Shown: positions 50,501 through 61,382 of the stretch, in pieces
Numbering within the stretch: the stretch's first letter is position 1
Layout: every line of letters starts with the position of its first letter
Origin: Atrina japonica
Taxonomy: Eukaryota; Mollusca; Bivalvia; Pterioida; Pinnidae
Assembly (NCBI GenBank): GCA_030159075.1
Contig: BROG01000226.1
Coordinates: forward strand, 548,001-612,000
Reading direction: 5' to 3'
Length of the DNA stretch: 64,000 bases
Made by a program: the position numbers and the translations under genes
Notes under the pieces: generated by a model
What the model saw: the letters and a program-made list of their open reading frames with translations, nothing else
Databases searched by the model: none
Told to the model about the DNA's origin: nothing

Positions 50501-53500
50501 ACAATAAAAAATCACAAAATTTAATTGTAGGGAAAATATATTGGAATCGTTTCCGGTGTATAAACATAAAATCATGAATTATGGGCAGCAAAATCGAGAA
50601 TTGAAAAATCGCATAATTTAAGCCAATGAGGGCAATGAAATTGAAGGGGTTTACGGTAATCATTAGTGTACTTTATACCAGATATAAACTTTGAACCTTT
50701 TACGCTATGGATACCTACACTTGATGTAGTTATGTTCAAGTCATCAGGTAATTATCATAAATGTTGATTTATGTAAAAATCTAGTTTTGATATCTGTGAA
50801 AGGGCACTTTTGGGTAATCAAGCACCGCTTATGGTGATATAGTGGTACAGCCTTCCACTCACAAGTGTAAGGTACCAGGTTTGATTCCCAGACCATGTCT
50901 TTGAAAATGGTAGTGATTGTTCATTCTTCAAGTGCTCTGCATACAAAGTGAAAGTAAAGAGTCTTTCGGATGAGAGTGAAAACCAAGGTCCCAATTAGCG
51001 GAAGGTGTGGTTCATAAAATAACCCTCACTGCATTGACGTCAGTTCACAGCACAGACCAAAATTTGTAGCACTTCACCTGAAGCTGGTAACATTACAACA
51101 TACAATTAAATGAAAAGTTACTTGGGGGATGTAAAAGAACAAACAAATATAAAAATCAAATTTTGACCTTAAGCTTACTACCAGACAAACTGTTAAAGGA
51201 ACACCTGCAGGTAAACAATTAGAAATGTGTACATTTTTAATTAAAAGTCTAGTGGATCTATGATTTTTGGTGATAAAGTCTAGAATATTAATACATGTAC
51301 TAGTATGCATTCTTAACATTGACTGTTGTTTTTATTCATTTTCAGGGGACATAATCCTGTCTGTGAATGGGAGTAGTGTGGAATTTGCCACACATCAAGA
51401 ACTAGTCGGTATCATCAAATCATGTGGCGATACCATAAGGTTTGACTACTTCTATTACGGACGTCAAATTTAACATATTTCATGTATTTCCCTGAACAAC
51501 CAGTCTGCCTCGTTGAAAAATTAAGGATCAATCAGATTATGAAATTTATTGAATTTGTTTTGAAAGCCCATGAAAGAAACTTTTAGATTTGAAAAAACAT
51601 TAAAATCATTAAGGTTCCTTGCAAAATTTTAAAATATTTTAGTGTTTTATTAATACCCCAGTGGTGATACTTTGGGTCTATAGGAATTGTGTCAGTCTGT
51701 CCATTTAAAGGGCCATGAGCTGTATTTTTCAAAAAAGTTCTTATGTTTCTATATATTTTTTTAAAAAATAAGGTCATGCCCAGTGTCATATGCATATGCA
51801 AATTAATGTCGAATTCATCATTTGCAAACTAATAATTGCCAAACTGTTTCTCAAGCAATTTTCACAACATATATAGGAATTTAAGAGTTTTTATGCCTGT
51901 GTGTATTGTACATCAATCTAAATAGAAAAAAGAAAGATTTGGGAGGGGGGTATAGCTAATGCCCCTTTAAGGTTTTGATTAAAGGTTTGTAATTGCTCAT
52001 AATTTACTCAAGCAGGGCGCAAACCTCCACTGACCAGAAGTGATAGACTTCATGGTTCAAGGCACATTGCTCTAACCACTCAGCCATGGAGGTCACCCAT
52101 CTTTTGGTATAAAGTTTGTAATCGTTTAAAAACTAAGATTGGGTTTTCACTTTGAAAATATACTAATGATCTGTGGGATAACAAAAGTATATTTGTTTTC
52201 TAGCCCGCCACAAATTTAAAAATGTTTGATAATTTACAAACCAGTTAACAAAAGTTGCTTGTTATTTTGCCATTGATACAGCAGATTGTTTGACCTATTT
52301 AATCACACACCACCAACCCTACCGTAAAGTGTTGATAACAAAGAAATTAAATTGAGAAATTTTCTTGTTTGGCCATGCAAAATTATTGTCCTTGGAAATT
52401 GTATATTATGAGTCCTTGAAAAGTCCTTGAATTTTAATGTAATTAACATACTCTGAACCATGTAATTTTTTTCTGTTACAGAATGGTGGTTTTGTTTGTG
52501 GACTGCAGTCGAAGAGTGGAGTTACATGACAGGCTCATCAAACTCAAGGTTAGTATTACTTGAAGTAATCATTTCACAGGCTTCTGTAAGGTAGGCATTT
52601 TTGTCCGCTTTCCTGATCTGCCATTTTGTTTGTATTCAGAGCATGTAGAATGAATGGTAACTCTGTTAGAATCCTACAAGATGCTTGACACTAGAGAGAC
52701 TTGAACAATAAGATATATTTCACATAATTCACACGATGGAGACACGTGTAAAGTCTTCTCTCAGAATTAGTGACTGGCCATGATTCTTATTTTGTGCTAT
52801 ACTATTACATGTATTACAGCACCGTGCCAAAAGTATTAACAATTGTATGCAATGGCAACGTTCTCGCTGGTCGCTTCACTCAGGAAATGAGTGATAACTC
52901 TATTCAGATGCCATGTTGGCTATCCAGATTTCTATAGAGGTGTCGTGACATCAGAAGTGACGTCACCAATAAGATTTCATTGGCTGCACTCTGAAATGTA
53001 ATGTAAATAAACCAGTTATTTGCAGTGAGTAGGAAACCAACAGAAATCTCAGATGATGTGGAAAAAATTTTTTTTTGAAATGAAATTAGAAGGACAAAAA
53101 ATGTCAGTTATTGAGAATGTAATAGGAGTCAGCCACTAGATCTATTTGGAAAAAAAATATTTGTCAACTGGTGAAATCAAAACTTTGAAAAGAAATGGAT
53201 GCACGTGGAAGCTGTCAAAACAGATCAAAAGTGGGGTTATTCGTCACAGAAATTTTGACAGGATAGAGTTTTAAAAGGCACTATCAGCATGGTGAATGGA
53301 TATAATAATGTTGATAAATACATTTCCATTTTAGAAGATCAACTTTGGCTTGTTATTAACCAACATTTCCTTAATAAAATCTATTATTTTCAAGATGGCA
53401 ACACCCTTGTCCATAGAGCTAGTATTACTCAACAATACAAACAACAAAATAATATTCCCACAAATGTTTAGCCAGCTCAGTCACGAGACATTAATAGAAT

Positions 53501-56500
53501 TGAGAATTTATGGCTCAAAATAAAAAAAAACTTTGCAATATCAAGCTCAAAGTATCAAGACTCCCAGGAAATTGTTTGACATGATTTTAAACATCTAGAA
53601 TTCCTTCGATGAAAACTACATTAAATCGTTGTACAAATCTATTCCTCGTCGACTATTAGCTGTCATTAAGTCCAAAGGTCATCTCACCAAGTGTTGATTA
53701 AAGTAAATCAGTTTTTATAGTATACAATTCAATATTTATTTTCATGAAGCGCAGTGTTGTTTACGTCCGCCATTTTGAAAAATCGCGAATACTTTTGGCA
53801 TAGCGCTGTATGTGTAATAAATTCATTGTCAAAAAAAGGATCATGACCCTGACCATGTGCCATATTTTTATGTCATAATTCCAAGGTCAAACAGGGTCAT
53901 GACCCTGATCATGTGTCATACTCTTTATCTATGTCAAAATTTCAAGATCAGATAATGATAAAATTAAGATGGTTGTTTTTCTGCGATAAAGCAGGGATTT
54001 GAGAATCAAGGTCAAGAAATTTGTATTTGGGCCAGAAGTCACGAACTTGAGTAAGCACTCAAGCTGAAGTATTATATGACTATTGCAATAGTATAGTTTT
54101 TTTGTAAGACTTCTGTATTAGGATTGAATACAGTTCTTCCCCCCCCCCCATTATAACACCAAACTTGCATGTTGCCATCATTTCCCAAGGAACAAATTTC
54201 CTAATCTGTTATACCCATGTTATAATGCTAAACCCACACACCACCACTGATTCTTCAGTACAAAAAGTCATTTATGCATATTATAACCCTTCACCATATT
54301 TCCAGACCAGGGGAATAAACTAAAACAGGTGTAATAAACAGGTATTACAGGTAGGTAATTAATGTCGGGTAATCATCAACCTGAAGCCCTGGTAATTAGA
54401 TTGATAGGTTCTGTATTTGGTATAATTAATTGTTAACAAGGTAATATATGTAATATAGGAAATTATAGACTTGAAAAGACTACCTTGAAAATGGTTAACC
54501 TCCATATATCACCAAACTTGTTACTGTATAGTTGCTTTTATTTGTGGAGGATTTATTTTCGCTATATTCACAGTCATAGACAATACTGCTATATTAGATA
54601 CCTGTGAATATGATACCTTAAACTTATGAAGTGTCAGAAAGTCAATACGTAACCAATTAAAATTTATTTATATATAACCAGACATTGTATACACGAATCA
54701 CAAAACATCACCAGCTTTACTTCAGAACTCTATACAATATATGATATCATTTATTGAGTGGAAAATATGTGAGAAAACTTCTATTGCACTAAAAATCTCC
54801 CTGTAAAATTAACAACTATACATTATAGGCCTACTGCCAAAATTAAAGTAAATAAAACATGCAAATTGTTGTGGTATAAAAGGGGAGAACTGTATATTTC
54901 CTTTCCTTTGCATAAAGAATGTTGATTTTTCTGATTTTCCCACCAAAAAAGAAACTTTCATCAGATGATAGGTTATTTTCTTTTCTTTTTTTTTTTATTG
55001 TAAACAGTTAAATATGCAAATATGTCTAGATGCAGATTAGATAATGCATGTTTTCACTTAAAATGAGTTAAGCTCGAATATTAATTTTGTTTTCGATTGC
55101 CAGGCCCTGGTTTGTATGTACAAATTATTTGATTTTGTTTTATTTGCAAATAAACATTTTGTACTTTTCAGAGAATTCTCACCTCAAAGATCCGCGAGCT
55201 AAAAGAACTAGAAAGAAATGAAAGAGAAATAATTGATGGTATGTCAATGTTTATCTCATTATATCCCCGCAGCGAGATTGGAATGTGCCCCGGGATCAGC
55301 TTATCGCCACATGAATCAGTCCAACTGTCCGTTGACAGAATTTGTCTGGCTAAGCTTCTGCTCCTTTTTAACTGAATATACTTAAAATTTACGTAAAGTG
55401 GTAGTACCATATGATCCTGTGCCAACCAAACCCACTTAAATGATTTGATATTATAACTCTGGAAAAGTTTTACACATGTTTTACCTTACAATGCATCTTC
55501 TCATTTTTCGTTAAATTTTAGACATTTTGTGTAAAGTGACAGTACATTTGTAACATATTAAGTTGATCCCTGAAAAATAATTTCGTATTACAGTCATGCT
55601 TCAGAGTTACATAGTTATGCCCCTTCATTACAAAAAAAAAATGAAGAATCATGATTTGTTCAGCATGTAAATGCTCATTTTTCAATGAATTTTATTTTCA
55701 AATTTTGTGTTAAATGGTAGTAGGGCCTATGTAGTGATGCCCCTTAAAGAAAGATTTGTCTCTTTTACTGCTGTAAGTCAAAACAGGATAAATCTGTGTT
55801 CACTCATACAGTTCACTGCTGTAAGTCAAAACAGGATAAATCTGTGTTCACTCATACAGTTCACTGCTTTAAATCAAAACAGGATAAATGGGTGTTCACT
55901 CATACAGTTCACTGCTGTACATCAAAACAGGATAAATCGGTGTTTGCTCATACAGTTCACTGCTGTAAATCAAAACAGGATAAATCGGTGTTTGCTCATA
56001 CAGTTCACTGCTGTAAGTCAAAACAGGATAAATCTGTGTTCACTCATACAGTTCACTGCTGTAAGTCAAAACAGGATAAATCTGTGTTTGCTCATACAGT
56101 TCACTGCTGTAAGTCAAAACAGGATAAATCTGTGTTTGCTCATACAGTTCACTGCTGTAAGTCAAAACAGGATAAATCTGTGTTTGCTCACACAGTATAT
56201 GGTGGACAGTTGTGGTATTATTGTGACTTTTTTGTTTGCAGTATATACTCCATGCAGTAAGCTGCCATTGAATCAAACAGTTTTGATATATGTTATTAAT
56301 TAGGCTACTCCTTTGTATGTGCAGTATGTGCTTGCGGTGGTTTAGTTGTAGAGTGTTAAACTCACAGATTGATGGTCCCGGGTTCGATTCCCGAACTGGG
56401 TTATACCAAAGACTTTAAAAACAGTAGTGACTGTTCATTTGCCAAGCACTCGGTATACAAAGTGAAAATTACGGGTCTTTCAGATCAGACTGAAAACCAA

Positions 56501-58007
56501 AGTCCCGTGACAAGGCAAGTGTGTCACGTACAAGAACCCTCACTGCATTGGCGTCAGTCCATAGCACAGGTTAAAATTTGTAGCACTTCACCTATAGACA
56601 TCTCAATATATGTGAAAAGTTCTTGACCGGATGTAAAACAATAATCAAACAAACAAACAAAATAACTAGTTCTATGACTTTTGTGACCCACAATTGGAAA
56701 AGGGACCATCAACAATATGGGTATGTTATGTTTCAGCATTATTACCGCTTAATTTCTATGATCATGGATTAGGGGTCATATTGTAATTTGGAGTGTCAGG
56801 TTTGGGGTTTAACTCATCAACCCCTGAAAAGCAATAGACTCCCCTGTAACTCAATGACTTAGACCAGTCCAAATGTGTCTCTAGGGGTTATTGAGTTAAT
56901 CAGGCTGTGCACTTTTCTCTTTCCCTTTACAATCATATTAAAGGTAATGATGTGATGTAGAATCAAAATGTCAGAAATGAGATAAAATCTCAAAAAGAAA
57001 AAATTTCAAGCTAAATATTAGAAGCTCGAACATACATGTAATCCAGAAGACTTTGGTGATTTATAGCAAATTTTAGAAAGGATGAAAATGCTTTTTGTCA
57101 TGAAAGGGCGAACAAAATCAGGGGTGAAATTTTCTAGGTACACAGTAATTGTTTTTCTGTGACCGCTCATGAGGGACTACCCACCATTTGCTATAATTAC
57201 ATGGCAAATGGGACAGTCACTGATGACAGTCTCCTCTGTTCTCTAAATTAGAACAAAGTGAAGCAAACACAGTTCAATTCATATCCTAAACAGAGATAAC
57301 GTATTATTGTGTCAAAATTTATTTTCTTTATCATGTTAATTTCAGAATTCTGCGAGTCCAGAGGGCTAAATCGAGTCAACCATCTGCGACAGAGCATGAT
57401 CAGTATGCAGTCTAGCAACAGTTGGGACAACTACAGTGTCATGAATTCTCCCAGTGTTATACACAAATATCCTAACATGGCCAGTACATATTTCCGTGGT
57501 TCCTTTACCTCCTCATCAAAGAGTTCAGAAGGGGAAGACAATTCTTTGGCAAACTTCTCTGTAGATGAAAGTTATATTGATATAACTTTTGCTGATGATT
57601 CTGATGTTGATTCTGGCCCTCCCCTTGAAGGGGATAGTGGCCCAGATAATGACTTAAGAGGGAGACGGGATACTCTTGTTGCAGAAGGTGGGGATGATTT
57701 TCCTCATGTGGAGAGACAGAGAAACAATACACTTACAAAGATTGAAAAGATTGATTTTGACTTCTCAAGTGGCCATAGAATAAATGCAGATGGAAACATT
57801 ATAGATGGATTGTTCCTAGACACAAATTCTACACAAGAATCACAAACTGATGAAGCTTCAAATGAGAACACAGAGTATTTAGTTAATCATGATCCAAATA
57901 CAAGTGAAGCTATGTTAAATGTACATTGTACAGCTTCATCTAAAATTCCAGTACTACAGAATGGAGATATGTGTATAAATGAGAGAGATGAATGTACCAA
58001 ACTGTGA
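47424..58007 (+). CDS. TAMALIN: Tamalin/CYTIP-family PDZ scaffold, six coding exons
   Basis: Tamalin (GRASP) and CYTIP are scaffolds that join cytohesin Arf exchange factors, through a coiled coil, to receptors bound by their PDZ domain. Exons 47424-47567, 48571-48673, 51346-51439, 52482-52548, 55172-55238 and 57346-58007 join to 1137 bases: 378 residues plus stop. Residues about 32-120 form a PDZ domain: RRTVLLEKQ, carboxylate loop SWGFTLQTYG (residues 42-51), GKAGVRKGDIILSVNG, and helix B beginning with His99 (THQELVGIIKS), the class I hallmark. Residues about 124-160 are charged and heptad-like, matching the cytohesin-binding region. Residues 160-378 are acidic and Ser/Asp-rich without a recognised domain. 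The protein ends Thr-Lys-Leu, a class I PDZ-ligand pattern. Exon 1 has an acceptor just upstream of the ATG, so a 5' exon (UTR or a few extra codons) probably exists further left. Confidence 0.9.
48217..48405 (+). mobile_element. SINE family 2, 3' portion
   Basis: GGCACGTAAAAGAACCTGCA, GGCGTCAGTCCATAGCACAG and a CAATCAATCAAGCAAACA tail, in intron 1 of the Tamalin-like gene. Confidence 0.7.
48571..48673 (+). CDS. TAMALIN: Tamalin-like exon 2 (PDZ middle)
   Basis: The 103-bp exon runs from phase 0 to phase 1. Acceptor AAATTTCAG|ACT, donor AAAG|GTGAGT. It encodes TYGIKNKKTGEIEVFTYVDY and GAAGKAGVRKG. The TYG after FTLQ is the tamalin-type continuation of PDZ strand 2. Confidence 0.92.
48748..48895. 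repeat. about 42-bp tandem repeat, three to four copies
   Basis: Units AAGAAATCTAAAAATACCAT plus AAAAATGTTATAGTTT, progressively diverged. Confidence 0.8.
49480..49566 (+). repeat. short CTCATTAACCC repeat
   Basis: ACTCATTAACCCTGAAAAGC through TCTGTAGGGGAAATGGGTTAA-like end; one of at least six copies. Confidence 0.75.
49784..50283. mobile_element. 500-bp TA-flanked TIR element
   Basis: Ends CAGTGGAAACTCATTATCT and (reverse complement) CAATGGAATCTCCTTATGT lie next to TA. It is an inverted relative of 2958-4188. A 32-bp direct duplication containing its own left end (ACCAAGGAAGTATGTACAGT) precedes it at 49735-49770. Non-coding. Confidence 0.75.
50827..51149 (+). mobile_element. SINE family 2, diverged full-length copy
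   Basis: Head TATGGTGATATAGTGGTACA, B-box-like AGGTTTGATTCCC, body AACCCTCACTGCATTGACGT and GTAGCACTTCACCTGAAGCT. It ends about 200 bp before the third exon of the Tamalin-like gene. Confidence 0.75.
51346..51439 (+). CDS. TAMALIN: Tamalin-like exon 3 (PDZ helix B)
   Basis: The 94-bp exon encodes GDIILSVNGSSVEFATHQEL through CGDTI plus two bases of Arg. Acceptor CATTTTCAG. The donor AAG|GTTTGA is poor; reading through it stays open for ten more codons to a stop at 51471-51473 (see findings). Confidence 0.9.
52018..52092 (-). repeat. SINE family 3, head only
   Basis: Minus strand CCATGGCTGAGTGGTTAGAG with CTTGAACCATGAAGTC; matches the head at 38452. The tRNA-like arms are imperfect, so it is not called a tRNA gene. 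Confidence 0.55.
52482..52548 (+). CDS. TAMALIN: Tamalin-like exon 4 (end of PDZ, start of coiled coil)
   Basis: The 67-bp exon completes the split Arg and encodes MVVLFVDCSRRVELHDRLIK-LK. Acceptor TTCTGTTACAG, donor AAG|GTTAGT. RRVELHDRL aligns with RKAELEARL at the end of the vertebrate PDZ domain, which confirms the splice. Confidence 0.9.
52817..53808 (+). mobile_element. decayed Tc1/mariner-type transposon
   Basis: TIRs CAGCACCGTGCCAAAAGTATT and (reverse complement) CAGCGCTATGCCAAAAGTATT lie next to TA at 52815-52816 and 53809-53810. At 53289-53700 the C-terminal half of a Tc1-type transposase remains: FQDGNTLVHRA, ITQQYKQQNNIPTN, PAQSRDINRIENLW, NYIKSLYKSIPRRLLAVIKS. A TAG replaces the Trp before PAQS, a frameshift follows, and the N-terminal half is lost, so it is inactive. 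Intron 4 of the Tamalin-like gene, same strand. Confidence 0.9.
55172..55238 (+). CDS. TAMALIN: Tamalin-like exon 5 (coiled coil)
   Basis: The 67-bp exon encodes RILTSKIRELKELERNEREI-ID, highly charged with hydrophobics in heptad spacing. Acceptor TACTTTTCAG, donor GATG|GTATGT. It occupies the position of the cytohesin-binding coiled coil of tamalin and CYTIP. Confidence 0.88.
55767..56196. repeat. 48-bp tandem repeat, nine copies
   Basis: Unit ACTGCTGTAAGTCAAAACAG, GATAAATCTGTGTTCACTCA, TACAGTTC, with TTTGCTCA and TGGGTGTT variants. The length is 16 codons exactly, so open frames persist. Intron 5 of the Tamalin-like gene. Confidence 0.95.
56330..56664 (+). mobile_element. SINE family 2, full length
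   Basis: Head GCGGTGGTTTAGTTGTAGAG with a good B box GGGTTCGATTCCC, body AGAACCCTCACTGCATTGGC and GTCCATAGCACAGG, tail CAATAATCAAACAAACAAAC. Confidence 0.88.
56811..56898 (+). repeat. short CTCATTAACCC repeat
   Basis: AACTCATCAACCCCTGAAAA through CTAGGGGTTATTGAGTTAA; inverted ends. Confidence 0.8.
57080..57152. repeat. TTCGCCC-type repeat, end fragment
   Basis: GAAAGGGCGAACAAAATCAG and GAAATTTTCTAGGTACACAG are the reverse complement of the family's left end. Confidence 0.55.
57346..58007 (+). CDS. TAMALIN: Tamalin-like last exon (C-terminal tail)
   Basis: The 662-bp exon completes a Glu codon and encodes 220 residues to TGA. It starts EFCESRGLNRVNHLRQSMIS, then becomes Ser/Asn-rich, then acidic (SVDESYIDITFADDSDVDSG), and ends DECTKL. 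No domain was recognised. Acidic serine clusters are possible kinase sites by inference. Acceptor TTAATTTCAG is excellent. Confidence 0.88.
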
Positions 58008-59100
58008 GACAAATTTTTATCAAACTCAGTAGGATGATTGCATTTGATATAAATCCTGAATAATAGTGTTTGCAGTTCTGATTTTCTGGCAAGTTAGTCC
58101 ATTTAAATTGTTTTGACATTGAAAACTTAGTAAAACCTAAAGATCAGTCTGCCATTCAACATAATTGATATACATGTATGGATGTACAAGACCTGTGATC
58201 TCTCAAGGGAGATCACTCATTCTCCAATGGTTCACAGAATTATCCATCTTTTTCAATGGGAAATAATTTCCTTTTGAACCCTTGAAAATCTATATGAAGT
58301 ATTGTCCATTACACATAAGATGGCGGCGCGGAGTAACCTTTTGATTATCATACGGATGATTCTACTCAATTTTCGGTTATGACAAGCTGCACAGGAAAAA
58401 CATTTTATTCCTCACTGGATATTCTCTTATGTATGGTGACAAGTAGGAATGATTCCTCTAGTCATTGTAACTTTTATGTTATGCTTTATTACCTAAAATT
58501 TAAACTCGTCCGGGTGAAGAAAGGGTTCACAAGACCCCACCCTGCCAGGTTATATGGATTTTACTGTATAATGATATCACAGTACAATTTTTACCTAGGA
58601 CAGCTTTGCACACAAAATCAAAAACAAGTATTTGAAGCCTGGGTAAAACTAATCATGGACGTGTAATGAGTTCACAACACCCTGCCAGGTTATATGGATT
58701 TTACTGTATAATGATATCACAGTACAATTTTTACCTAGGACTTCTATGTAATGAGAAAGCTTTGCACACAAAATCAAAAACAAGTATTTGAAGCCTGGGT
58801 AAAAATAATCAAACATGGACGTGTTGAGTGGAAAGGGGGAGTTCAACCCTTGTGATGAGAATCTAAACATCCAATCCTCTGGGAACTTTTTGATTGGACA
58901 ACCAAATTCTGTCCACTTGGGGAGAATTCCTTATCCACACAGCACACCCATGAAAGATTTTATTAAACTAGTGGTGGTCTTTTACAAAAAGAATCTGATG
59001 GTTAATTTTTCAGCACTTAACCAAACTAACTTGGAAATTAGACTGTAACCATGGGAACTACATTCTAACCTCAAACTCATATTTTAAAATTAAATAAATA
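58008..59100 (+). other. probable 3' UTR of the Tamalin-like gene
   Basis: Non-coding sequence follows the stop. The first clear AATAAA is at 59093-59098. The true polyadenylation site is not proven; the interval includes the 58.5-58.8 kb duplication. Confidence 0.4.
58525..58826. repeat. tandem duplication of about 140 bp
   Basis: 58525-58667 and 58669-58826 share CCCTGCCAGGTTATATGGAT, ATGATATCACAGTACAATTT and AAGTATTTGAAGCCTGGGTA in order; the second copy has an extra TTCTATGTAATGAGAA. Confidence 0.9.
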
Positions 59101-59316
59101 TTGTCCGTAAATGTCAGATGACCATTTCATATAAATTTTCTTCTATTCAGTAATATTTCTTTAATAAGTCATGTAAGTGTTTGTATAACAACCCATATTT
59201 AATGTCCCCTGCAATCAAAGATTGAGAGGGGAGAGTTTGTTATTTGTGTTCTGTCTGTTTGCTACATTCCATCAAATAACTCAAATAGAATTTGATTTGA
59301 TGATGTTATATCATTT

Positions 59317-59404
59317 TACCCATCTATCCCTGAAAATAATGGACTCAACTGAAAATCAATGGCACAAACCAGTCAATATGTGTCTTTAGGTGTGTTATAG
59401 TTAA
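59317..59404 (+). repeat. short CTCATTAACCC repeat, diverged
   Basis: ACCCATCTATCCCTGAAAAT, AATCAATGGCACAAACCAGT; end poorly kept. Confidence 0.55.
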
Positions 59405-59631
59405 AGCTAGGGTGAGGTCAAATATGGCCAACAATTTGAAATATTTGCTAGAGTTATGGGACTTTAAAGTCTTGATGAATATCTCTTACATATAATTTTT
59501 TCTTTCATATCACCACCAATAGATGTTGTGCCATAAAAACTATACTTGTATTATAGACTTTTATATTACGTAAACCTGGACCTCTACCAAGGTATATACA
59601 TGGTATTATATACACAATGGCATGAAGAGGG

Positions 59632-59860
59632 TAGGTGAATATAAAGTGAGAGGGTAGGTGAGGATAAGTTGAGGGGGTAGGTGAAGATAAAGTGAGAGAA
59701 TTGGTGAAGATAAGGTGAGGGGGAGAGGGTAGGTGAAGATAAGGTGAGGGGGTAGGTGAAGATAAAGTGAGAGGATCGGTGAAGATAAGATTAGAGGGTA
59801 GGTGAGGGGGAAAGGGTAGATGAAGATAAGGTGAGAGGGTAGGTGAGGAATAGGTGAGAT
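59632..59860. repeat. GGTAGGTGAAGATAAGGTGAG minisatellite
   Basis: About 10 units of roughly 20 bp, AGGTGAAGATAA(A/G)GTGAG, with irregular spacing. Confidence 0.92.
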
Positions 59861-59942
59861 TTGTCATTTAGATCAGTCACCCTAGCCAAAGGTTAATGGT
59901 TAGTAGTTACTATCACTTTTTATTTGCCACCTACACAAATTT

Positions 59943-60150
59943 TTACCTGTGCTATGGACTGATGCCAATGCATTGAGACAGGTTCTTAGTTTAACATCTG
60001 ATTCCAAAGACTCTTGTGACTTTCACTTTTTATGCAAGGTGCTTGGTAAAAGAACATTTTCTTCAGACTTGGTTGTGAACTGGTACCAGGAATTAAACTC
60101 GGGACCTTTCATTTGCAAATCCACCACTTGTCTACTAGACGTGCAGTCTA
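59943..60150 (-). mobile_element. SINE family 2-like, minus copy
   Basis: Minus strand has a B-box-like GAGTTTAATTCC near 60095 and ends with TCAGTCCATAGCACAGGT. Diverged from the 56330 copy. Confidence 0.55.
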
Positions 60151-60154
60151 GAGA

Positions 60155-61380
60155 TCTACAAATTTAGTGTTTTAAATTATTAAGTGGTGTACAACACCAG
60201 TAAACAAGACAAACAAACGAAAAACTTAAAAACAAAAACAAGAATTACACATGAATTACAAAATAAAATTTGTAAAGGAAAGATGAATGATTTGTAAACA
60301 AGAAATTGGATTTGAAATGGAAAACTTGGCATATTTTTATACATACAATTGTACACAGCAATGAACATGTTGATTATCTTTCTTTTATCTAGTCTTTTTA
60401 ATCGAGTTGTCACAAAATGAAATTGCATGACTCTTTATTATAACTTAGGATGATATTAAAAGTACTTAGGAATCTTATTTGGCCATATACTCAAAGTACC
60501 ACTTTACCTCTCTCTGAACTTCATCAAATTGTTACGTGATTTTTATGAAATAAAGTAAAGAGCATAATGATTTATAGAATTAGAAAGAAGAAACTGTAAT
60601 GAGCACTGCAGGTCTACCGAGTGCATTTCACCAGACTGTCACCCATCCAGATCACTGACCGTGCTTGTTGTTTCTTAACTTCAGTACATAAATATAAACA
60701 CTCAACTATCCAGTCACAAAAGCTAGCTATTGGACTAGACAGTTAATCTGACTATATTCATAATGGTTACAAAACCAAAAACCAAAGGTCAGAGACCAAG
60801 GTCACATTACAGGTCTTCACAGAATCTACTTCCCCAGAAAGTTATTGTTGTATCAAATTACATATGTATCCCAATGACTTACATTTCGTGCATACTTCAA
60901 TACTTCCTTGATGTAAAATATTTTTGTAGAGTACTGTACGTATGATACTTTTAAAAGGTTATTGAGGAACTCTGTTGATGTGAAATTGGCCTCATATTTA
61001 TCATAATAATAATCATATTTATATCATCAGTGAATTGTCATGTTCTCATATGATAGAATATCAGATCACATTTGACCAAGAAATCTGTGAGTGATAACTT
61101 CTTATTTGTACCGAGGATTTTTTCCAGGGGATGGTAGGGGGCATATAGTTTTTTATCTGTCTGATGTTCATTTGCAACATATTGCATCAAATTACATGTA
61201 ATTGAATTTCTATCCTAAATTTTTAACTGACTTTGGTATGTTGTTAAATATCGGTGAAATCTAGAATGGCTTTAAACTGTGTGAACATCATCTTAAAGTA
61301 ACTAAAAACGCTGATAATTCTACATATTCCTGCGGAGTTTTTATAGATTGTATTATATTAAATATCTTGATTTGGAATTT
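60155..61380. other. AT-rich intergenic DNA, nothing recognised
   Basis: No exon or repeat family that I can support. Confidence 0.45.
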
Positions 61381-61382
61381 TG

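Noticed and set aside
55707..56303. 198-codon frame with a 16-residue repeat
   Set aside because: Produced by the 48-bp tandem array within an intron of the Tamalin-like gene; the flanking exons join in frame without it.
58319..58381. ATGGCGGCGCGG start of a 20-codon frame downstream of the Tamalin-like gene
   Set aside because: Looks like a translation start but stops after 20 codons, has no visible donor and lies in the probable 3' UTR.
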